Shown: piece by piece, positions 59,542 to 64,000 of the stretch | Layout of the letters: each line of letters opens with the position of its first letter | How positions within the stretch are numbered: the first letter of the stretch is position 1 | Source of the DNA: Tessaracoccus sp. MC1679 | GTDB lineage: Bacteria; Actinomycetota; Actinomycetes; Propionibacteriales; Propionibacteriaceae | Direction: 5' to 3' | Length of the DNA: 64,000 bases | NCBI RefSeq assembly: GCF_014164775.1 | Contig: NZ_JACJGB010000007.1 | Location: 1 to 64,000 of the forward strand | Position numbers and translations under genes: made by a program | The notes under the pieces: model-generated | Database searches by the model: none | Told to the model about the DNA's origin: nothing | The model's input: only the letters and a program-made list of their open reading frames with translations

Positions 59542-60048
59542 ATGAAGGGTGTTGTTGTCTACGAATCACTGTGGGGAAACACCGCCGCTGTGGCGCGAGC
59601 CGTGGCGGAGGGGATCGGGGAGGGCGCCGTCGCACTGCCCACCAAGGATGCCGGGGCCGACGAGCTGACGGGGGCGGATCTGATCGTGGCCGGCGGGCCG
59701 GTGTTCGCGTTCCATCTCTCCTCGGAGCGGTCGCGGCACGACATCGCCGAGCACCCGGAGCCGGGCGCCCCCGCTCCCGACCTGAGCGGCCCCCCGATCC
59801 GCGCGTGGCTGGACGCGCTGCCAGTCGGCACCGCCGCTTTCGCCTCCTTCGACACCGAGGTCCGCGGACCCTTCGGCAAGGGCGCGCCCACCATCGCGAA
59901 GGAGCTCGAGGGGAAGGGCTACCGGAGCGTGGCCAAGCCGGAGGGGTTCATCGTGCAGGGCAAGTACGGCCCGCTGAAGGACGGCGAACTCGACCGTGCG
60001 CGACGGTGGGGCGCGTCCCTGCGCGCAGCCCTGTCCCCCACCGTTTAA
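59542..60048 (+). CDS. Flavodoxin-domain protein
   Basis: 168 residues. The FMN-binding loop near the start reads VVVYESLWGNTAAVARAVAEGI (about 4-25), the T/SxTGNT-like phosphate loop in the form SLWGNT. GADLIVAGGPVFAFHLSSERSR, then FASFDTEVRGPFGKGAPTIAKELEGKGYRSVAKPEGFIVQGKYGPLKDGELDRARRWGASL. Redox carrier or quinone-reductase-like flavoprotein; no partner visible. Confidence 0.85.
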   Translation: MKGVVVYESLWGNTAAVARAVAEGIGEGAVALPTKDAGADELTGADLIVAGGPVFAFHLSSERSRHDIAEHPEPGAPAPDLSGPPIRAWLDALPVGTAAFASFDTEVRGPFGKGAPTIAKELEGKGYRSVAKPEGFIVQGKYGPLKDGELDRARRWGASLRAALSPTV

Positions 60049-60111
60049 GGCACTGCTCCCCAGGCGGCCCTGTTTCCACGCTGTTCGGTCAGGAGGGGCA
60101 GACTGGCCTCC

Positions 60112-60627
60112 ATGAACGCCCTCGACATCCTCCTCGACGCCGCCTCGCGCCCTTTGGACGCCCTTGAGGCACTCGCCCCACGCCTCACCGACGAGGTCCT
60201 CAACGCCCACCCCGCCGGCCACCCCAACTCCGTGGCCTGGTTGCTCTGGCACACCGGACGCGAGATCGACGTCCAGCTGGCCCATCTCACTGGCCTCGAC
60301 GAACTCTGGACCCGCGACGGCTTCCGGGAGCGCTTCGCCCTGGATGCCGTGGGCGACGGCGTCGGATACGGGCACACCGCAGAGAAGGCGCGCGCCGTCG
60401 TCGTGGTGGATCCGCAGCTGCTGGTCGAGTACGCGACGGCCACGATCGACGCTCTGAGTGACTACCTCCGCACCCTGGACGAGCCCGCCCTCGACGCCGT
60501 CGTCGACCACCGCTGGAACCCCCCTGTGACCCGCGGGGTGCGGTTGGTGAGCATCATCGACGACGCGGCCCAGCACATCGCGCAGGCCGCCTACGTCTGC
60601 GGCATGCCCCGCCCCACCGTCGGCTGA
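60112..60627 (+). CDS. DinB/DUF664 family protein (mycothiol-transferase-like)
   Basis: 171 residues, four-helix bundle. Metal-binding His pattern: AWLLWHTGREIDVQLAHLTG (first His in WH), then ISIIDDAAQHIAQAAYVCGM (third). This DinB_2/DUF664 group includes mycothiol- and bacillithiol-dependent transferases in actinobacteria; substrate unknown. A hairpin follows. Confidence 0.8.
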   Translation: MNALDILLDAASRPLDALEALAPRLTDEVLNAHPAGHPNSVAWLLWHTGREIDVQLAHLTGLDELWTRDGFRERFALDAVGDGVGYGHTAEKARAVVVVDPQLLVEYATATIDALSDYLRTLDEPALDAVVDHRWNPPVTRGVRLVSIIDDAAQHIAQAAYVCGMPRPTVG

Positions 60628-60676
60628 GCGGGTCGCCTTCTCGCTCGGCGCGAGGGCGGTGACGAGCAACAGCTCA

Positions 60677-60718
60677 ATGTCAGGCTGAGTATCGAGTACG
60701 GCACTCAGCGTGACATTC
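60677..60718. terminator. Bidirectional terminator-like hairpin between convergent genes
   Basis: AATGTCAGGCTGAGT at 60677-60691 pairs with ACTCAGCGTGACATT at 60704-60718 with one mismatch and a 12-base loop. It lies between the DinB gene (+) and the hemerythrin gene (-), the position of a shared terminator, but without a T run. Confidence 0.6.
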
Positions 60719-60758
60719 AGCCGATCGCCTGCTCCCGGGTCCGCGGACGCGGGATGTG

Positions 60759-61478
60759 TCAGGTCTGCGGGACGGGGCGGCCAGGGAAGAGCTCGCGGAA
60801 CTGGCGCTCGAACTGGCGCCTACCGACGAGGCGATACATGAACCTGATCGGCATCGGCAGCTCGTCGAACATCTGCCGCGACTCCCCAGGCGAGGCAGCC
60901 AGCATCATGCCCAACTGGACAAGGAGCCGCGACTTCGGGATGGCGTCCATCGAGTGGTCGCCGAGGTGCTTCCACTCCTCGGCCGTGATCACCTTCTCGG
61001 CCACGGGCACCACCTCGACGACCTCGCGGCGGAGGTGGACCTTGAGCACGCTCAGCAGTTCCTCGTAGGCGTCGGCGAGTTCCGCTCCGTACTTCGGGTC
61101 GGCGCTCGCCCGCCAGGCGGTGAGCAGCGGCGCCGCCTTCGCGAGAAGCCGCGACACCTCCGCGTGATGAGCCCGCATCTGCCCCACGTGCAGCGCACAG
61201 CCCGGCGCGCGTTGCTCGAGGCGGTCCCACAGGAGCTCGTCCTCGGACTCGTGGTGCGTGTGCAGGGTAGCGTCGATCTCCGCGATGTAGTGACCCACGA
61301 ACTCGGAGCGTCGCGAGTCCCACGCGGTGGTGGAGCGGATCAGCGCCGGGGCGTCGGTGTACCCGTACAGAAACGCGTTGTGCACCACGCGCATGTCGGC
61401 GGTCCCGTTGCATAGCTGTGGCCCGTCGGGAATCGGCGGGGATGTCTCGCCCGGGGCTGCTCTGTAGAAGTCGGTCAT
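60759..61478 (-). CDS. Hemerythrin/HHE domain protein
   Basis: 239 residues from ATG 61478 (GAAGGGGGAAC upstream). HHE cation-binding domain: DMRVVHNAFLYGYTDAPALI (first His), EIDATLHTHHESEDELLWDRLEQRAPG (HxxxE site), MRAHHAEVSRLLAKAA, and a late LKVHLRREVVEVVPVAEKVITAEEW. Binds di-iron or oxygen/NO; the C-terminal region has a helix FERQFRELFPGRPVPQT. Confidence 0.85.
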   Translation of the reverse strand: MTDFYRAAPGETSPPIPDGPQLCNGTADMRVVHNAFLYGYTDAPALIRSTTAWDSRRSEFVGHYIAEIDATLHTHHESEDELLWDRLEQRAPGCALHVGQMRAHHAEVSRLLAKAAPLLTAWRASADPKYGAELADAYEELLSVLKVHLRREVVEVVPVAEKVITAEEWKHLGDHSMDAIPKSRLLVQLGMMLAASPGESRQMFDELPMPIRFMYRLVGRRQFERQFRELFPGRPVPQT

Positions 61479-61726
61479 TGTTCCCCCTTCGTCCCTGGGG
61501 CGACGGCGCCCTCGGGCCATTGTGCGAACAACGGCGCGGGCGGGCAACGGCTGCTCCGATCGCGGCCCCCGCACGCGCGACGGTTGATCGGGCGGAGGGT
61601 GCGCCGGGCTACAAAAGAGCCTGTTCGTCAGTCCTCGACCTGGGTCCGTGGATGTCGCGGAGTCGGGTCCCGAACTGGGAGGCGGACGACCACCGAAACC
61701 GTTTCCGCCGATTCGGGTGGAAGGGC
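61479..61726. other. Intergenic gap, nothing recognised
   Basis: 248 bases between the hemerythrin start and the HxlR stop, both on the minus strand. It must hold the promoter of the hemerythrin gene. I see no repeat of any of the families described, no gene and no clear operator. Confidence 0.3.
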
Positions 61727-62095
61727 TCAAGCCTTCTGGTCGTAAGCGTCTCTGGCTGCTTCAACCTCCGCGATGTGCGTCTCGGCCCACAGGCCCAGAG
61801 CGGCGAGGGGGTCCCGCAGGGTTTGCCCGAGAGTGGTGAGCTCGTATTCGACTCGCGGGGGCATCTGATCGTAGGCGGTTCTGGAGACGATCCCGTCGCG
61901 CTCAAGGTCTCGCAGCGTGTCGGCCAGGACCTTCCCGCTGATTCCGTCCACGGCCCGCCGAATCTCCCCGAAACGCAGGCGACCGTCGCTGAGGGCGATC
62001 ACGGTCATCGCGGTCCATTTGTTCGCGATGCGCGCCAACGAGGTGCGCGACGGGCACGTTGCGACCATCACATTCCACTGAGGCGGCTGGTCCAT
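61727..62095 (-). CDS. HxlR family transcriptional regulator
   Basis: 122 residues from ATG 62095; AGGAG lies nine bases upstream, which favours this ATG over the one two codons earlier. Winged helix: VATCPSRTSLARIANKWTAMTVIALSDGRLRFGEIRRAVDGISGKVLADTLRDLERDGIVSRTAYDQMPPRVEYELTTLGQTL. The conserved Cys (in TCPS), often a redox or electrophile sensor, is present. Divergent from the SnoaL-like gene, its likely target. Confidence 0.92.
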   Translation of the reverse strand: MDQPPQWNVMVATCPSRTSLARIANKWTAMTVIALSDGRLRFGEIRRAVDGISGKVLADTLRDLERDGIVSRTAYDQMPPRVEYELTTLGQTLRDPLAALGLWAETHIAEVEAARDAYDQKA

Positions 62096-62123
62096 CGTCA
62101 TCCACTCCTGACGGTTACGTTGA

Positions 62124-62137
62124 GGTAACAGGTTACC
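62124..62137. promoter_or_regulatory. HxlR operator candidate
   Basis: GGTAACAGGTTACC is a 14-base palindrome with six-base arms (GGTAAC/GTTACC), with extra GTTAC and GTAAC half-sites on either side (GGTTAC at about 62113 and CGTTACC at 62141). It lies between the HxlR gene and the divergent SnoaL-like gene and overlaps the expected promoter region of both. Confidence 0.7.
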
Positions 62138-62183
62138 AATCGTTACCTTGATCTCACGCACCCCCCGAGACAAGGATCATCCG

Positions 62184-62585
62184 ATGAACAACAATGCTCC
62201 AGCCGCCGTCGCCGCCGCCTACTTCGAGGCACTGGGAAGAGGTGACGTGCCCACGGCGATGGGCCTGATGAGCCCGCAGGTGGTGTGGCACCAGCCGGGG
62301 GCGAACCAGTTCTCAGGCGACCACACCGGCATCGACGGTGTGGGGTCCCTGCTGGGCGGGATGATGGACGTGAGCGCCGGCAGTTTCCAGCTTGTCGTGA
62401 CCGGGCCCGCGATGGCGAACGGCGAACTTGTTGCGGTTCCGGTCCGCTTCAGCGGGACACGCGCCGACACGTCGATGGACATGGCCGGGGTGGACCTCCT
62501 GACCATCCGGGACGGACAGATCATCGCTGTGCATCTGTTCTCCGAAGACGGTGCCAACGAGGACGCGTTCTGGGGGCGCCGCTGA
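62184..62585 (+). CDS. SnoaL-like/NTF2-fold protein
   Basis: 133 residues from ATG 62184. NTF2 cone: APAAVAAAYFEALGRGDVPTAMGLMSPQVVWHQPGANQFSGDHTGIDGVGSLLGGMMDV, then SFQLVVTGPAMANGELVAVPVRFSG and IRDGQIIAVHLFSEDGANEDAFWG, the typical SnoaL-like polyketide-cyclase/dehydratase family pattern with a His-Asp pair. Function unknown; presumably controlled by the HxlR repressor. Confidence 0.82.
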   Translation: MNNNAPAAVAAAYFEALGRGDVPTAMGLMSPQVVWHQPGANQFSGDHTGIDGVGSLLGGMMDVSAGSFQLVVTGPAMANGELVAVPVRFSGTRADTSMDMAGVDLLTIRDGQIIAVHLFSEDGANEDAFWGRR

Positions 62586-62667
62586 GCTTCACCCCGCTGC
62601 GATTGACCGATATCCGCGACCACGCGATCCAAGCACCGGTCGTCGCAGCGGTGGGCGCCGTCCGGGT

Positions 62668-62835
62668 TCAGCCGATCTCGTGCACCGCAACCTGGAACCA
62701 GGTCCGGTACTCCACCGGCGTGCGGTCGAGGGCCGCGGGGTCGAACGTGAGCTCGTCTCCGTCGGAGAGGGCGAACTGGTGGGACGACCACCGCTGCAGG
62801 CCGTCGCGAATCGAGTCGTCGTCGTTGGCCGACGC
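62668..62835 (-). pseudogene. Gene scrap on the minus strand
   Basis: The minus-strand frame ending at TGA 62668-62670 reads ANDDDSIRDGLQRWSSHQFA followed by LSDGDELTFDPAALDRTPVE and YRTWFQVAVHEIG, which looks like the end of a real protein. It has no start codon and its upstream side runs straight into the 19-bp tandem repeats. It is probably a 3' remnant of a gene cut by the repeat expansion. Family not recognised. Confidence 0.5.
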
Positions 62836-63002
62836 CTGCGCTCCGTCCCGACGCCTGCGCTCCGTCCCGACGCCTGCGCTCCGTCCCGACGCCTGCCCTC
62901 CGTCCCGACGCCTGTACTACAGTGCTGGCGCCCCGGAGGCGCCTGTGTCGCGTTCAGCCGCCCGCGCTGTAGCTCAGGCGGCCAGAGCTAACGCAGGCGC
63001 CT
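62830..63002. repeat. Compound repeat: 19-bp tandem units plus palindrome, copy B
   Basis: CGACGCCTGCGCTCCGTCC repeats with an exact period of 19 at 62830, 62849, 62868 and 62887, with a partial fifth unit. A palindromic block follows: GGCGCCTGTGTCGCG at about 62938 pairs with GCTAACGCAGGCGCC ending at 63002. Copy A, with two units, is at 46257-46370 in opposite orientation. Confidence 0.8.
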
Positions 63003-63143
63003 CCCGCGCAGCGGGCACCGGCCGCGCTCCATCGCGCCCCGGGTCGGACACCCGTCGCGGCCCGGTGTTCCTGCGAGGGGCGCTGGCCCACGGCGGTACC
63101 ATCGAGGCGGAGACCGCACTTCCAGACCACCCAGGGGGCCGAC
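63003..63143. other. Upstream region of the kinase gene
   Basis: 141 bases between the compound repeat and the kinase start. CAGGGGGCC is the ribosome site just before the ATG. No gene is recognised. Confidence 0.4.
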
Positions 63144-64000
63144 ATGACGGAGCACGCCGGCTTCGTCGTCGCGGACCGCTACGAGCTGACCGACGAGGTG
63201 CCCAAGCGGGGCGGCATGGCCCACGTGTACACGGGCGCGGACCGCCAGCAGGGCGACATGGTCGCGGTGAAGTTCCCCACCGGCGCCATGAGCGTCGACG
63301 GCGCCTTCAGGGCCAGGCTCCATAGGGAGCGGGCCCTCCTCTCGCGCATCGAACATCCCAACGTCGTGCGGGTCCGCGACGCCGGAACCGGCCCCGCGCC
63401 GTGGGCCGGGCCCCACGAGGACCACCCCTACATCGTCATGGACCACGTCCGGGGCGAGACGCTCCAGGAGAAGCTGAAGGTCACCCGACGATTCACCGCG
63501 GAGGCGGTGGTGGACATCACCCTCCAGGTGCTGGCCGGCCTGCAAGCGATGCACGCGGACCCGCAGGTGATCCTCCACCGCGACATCAAACCCAGCAATG
63601 TGATGATCGACGGCGACGGCCGGGTCACCATCATCGACCTCGGCATCGCCAAGTCCTCCTCCGATGCACCGGTCACCCTCACCGGCCTCCAGCCGGGCAG
63701 CCCGCAGTACGCCTCGCCGGAGCAACTCCTGGGCCAGCCGTTGGATGCACGCTCGGACATCTACTCCGTGGGCTGCCTGATGTACAAGATGCTCACCGGG
63801 TCGCTCCCGTTCGGGGCGCTCGAGGCGTCCACCGGGGCGCGCCCCGCCGTCGTCCCACCGAGCCTGCGGGCGGACGATCCCGGCCTGGAGCTCCTCGACG
63901 GCGTGGTGTTGAAGGCGCTGCAGCCCCAGCGCGAGGACCGCTTCGACACCGCCGACGACATGGCGGCGGCGATCTCGACGGCGAGGGCCGCGCAGGAGGA
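63144..64000 (+). CDS. Serine/threonine protein kinase, 3' part outside the window
   Basis: Partial: 285 residues seen, the frame runs off the end. PknB-type kinase domain: YELTDEVPKRGGMAHVYTGADRQQGDMVAVK (Lys43 catalytic), EHPNVVRVRDAG, HRDIKPSNVMID (145-156, catalytic Asp147), DLGIAK (165-170, DLG in place of DFG), then GSPQYASPEQLLGQPLDARSDIYSVGCLMYKMLTGSLPF. The glycine loop lacks the first Gly of GxGGMA (PKRGGMA). A membrane segment with PASTA or other sensor is expected beyond the window. Confidence 0.9.
   Translation, partial: MTEHAGFVVADRYELTDEVPKRGGMAHVYTGADRQQGDMVAVKFPTGAMSVDGAFRARLHRERALLSRIEHPNVVRVRDAGTGPAPWAGPHEDHPYIVMDHVRGETLQEKLKVTRRFTAEAVVDITLQVLAGLQAMHADPQVILHRDIKPSNVMIDGDGRVTIIDLGIAKSSSDAPVTLTGLQPGSPQYASPEQLLGQPLDARSDIYSVGCLMYKMLTGSLPFGALEASTGARPAVVPPSLRADDPGLELLDGVVLKALQPQREDRFDTADDMAAAISTARAAQE

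Noticed and set aside
62830-62910. 19-bp direct repeats as a possible CRISPR array
   Set aside because: The units are directly adjacent with no unique spacers and no cas genes are nearby.
1-64000. tRNA, rRNA or riboswitch of a known class
   Set aside because: I scanned by eye and saw no cloverleaf, CCA end or known conserved riboswitch core; a covariance-model search would be decisive.

Overview
The window is chromosomal DNA from a high-GC Gram-positive bacterium, most likely an actinobacterium. Reasons: strong G/C bias at third codon positions, frequent GTG starts, ATGA/TGATG overlaps, a LppM-type lipoprotein, a DinB protein of the mycothiol-transferase type, LacI-controlled sugar operons and two giant LuxR (LAL-type) regulators. 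A member of Propionibacteriaceae is my best guess from the overall feel of the proteins, but the sequence alone does not prove it. I saw no rRNA, tRNA or CRISPR array.

Layout. 0-10 kb: the end of an IS4-family insertion sequence cuts a VTC-domain gene whose partner (DUF4956) is intact. Then come an FAD/BBE oxidoreductase, a LAL-type regulator, a TspO-like membrane protein, a scar made of a Rieske-domain fragment and a GMC-oxidase remnant with an internal stop, and an alpha/beta hydrolase. 10-20 kb: a lipoprotein, an AlkD-like DNA repair protein, a DUF4389 membrane protein, an acyl-CoA dehydrogenase, an orphan contractile-tail sheath fused to a piece of AAA+ ATPase, and a truncated secreted metallopeptidase-like protein. 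20-23 kb: pantothenate operon (PanG-like, panC, panD, panB). 23-27 kb: VOC protein, secreted beta-helix protein, uridine-kinase-like protein. 27-35 kb: beta-galactosidase with its ABC importer and a divergent LacI regulator with a perfect operator. 35-43 kb: NYN nuclease-like protein, LppM lipoprotein, terpene-cyclase-fold protein, LysE exporter with divergent Lrp regulator, two esterase-like hydrolases, DUF2975 plus small HTH regulator, GyrI-like and PaiB-like proteins. 43-46 kb: a domain-swapped GH3 beta-glucosidase. 46-58 kb: SHOCT protein, two membrane transporters, DUF1269, LapA-like protein, a second LAL regulator, then a pepA-abgT-glsA operon. 58-64 kb: META-domain lipoprotein, flavodoxin, DinB, hemerythrin, HxlR with divergent SnoaL-like protein, and the start of a Ser/Thr kinase running off the window.

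The most unusual property is the intergenic DNA. At least five families of long imperfect palindromes fill the gaps between genes. The main family (about 100-113 bp, six full copies plus partial and tandem derivatives) sits directly at the 3' ends of genes and in several cases supplies their last residues and stop codon. A second family has two copies whose arms differ in sequence but stay self-complementary. Other notable items are the sheath-AAA fusion and a predicted stem that would hide the ribosome binding site and start codon of the GH3 gene.

How the genes work together: the lac region imports and cleaves a beta-galactoside under LacI control. The pan operon makes pantothenate from aspartate and ketoisovalerate. 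The pepA-abgT-glsA operon looks like peptide/aminoacyl-glutamate uptake and hydrolysis ending in glutamate and ammonia.
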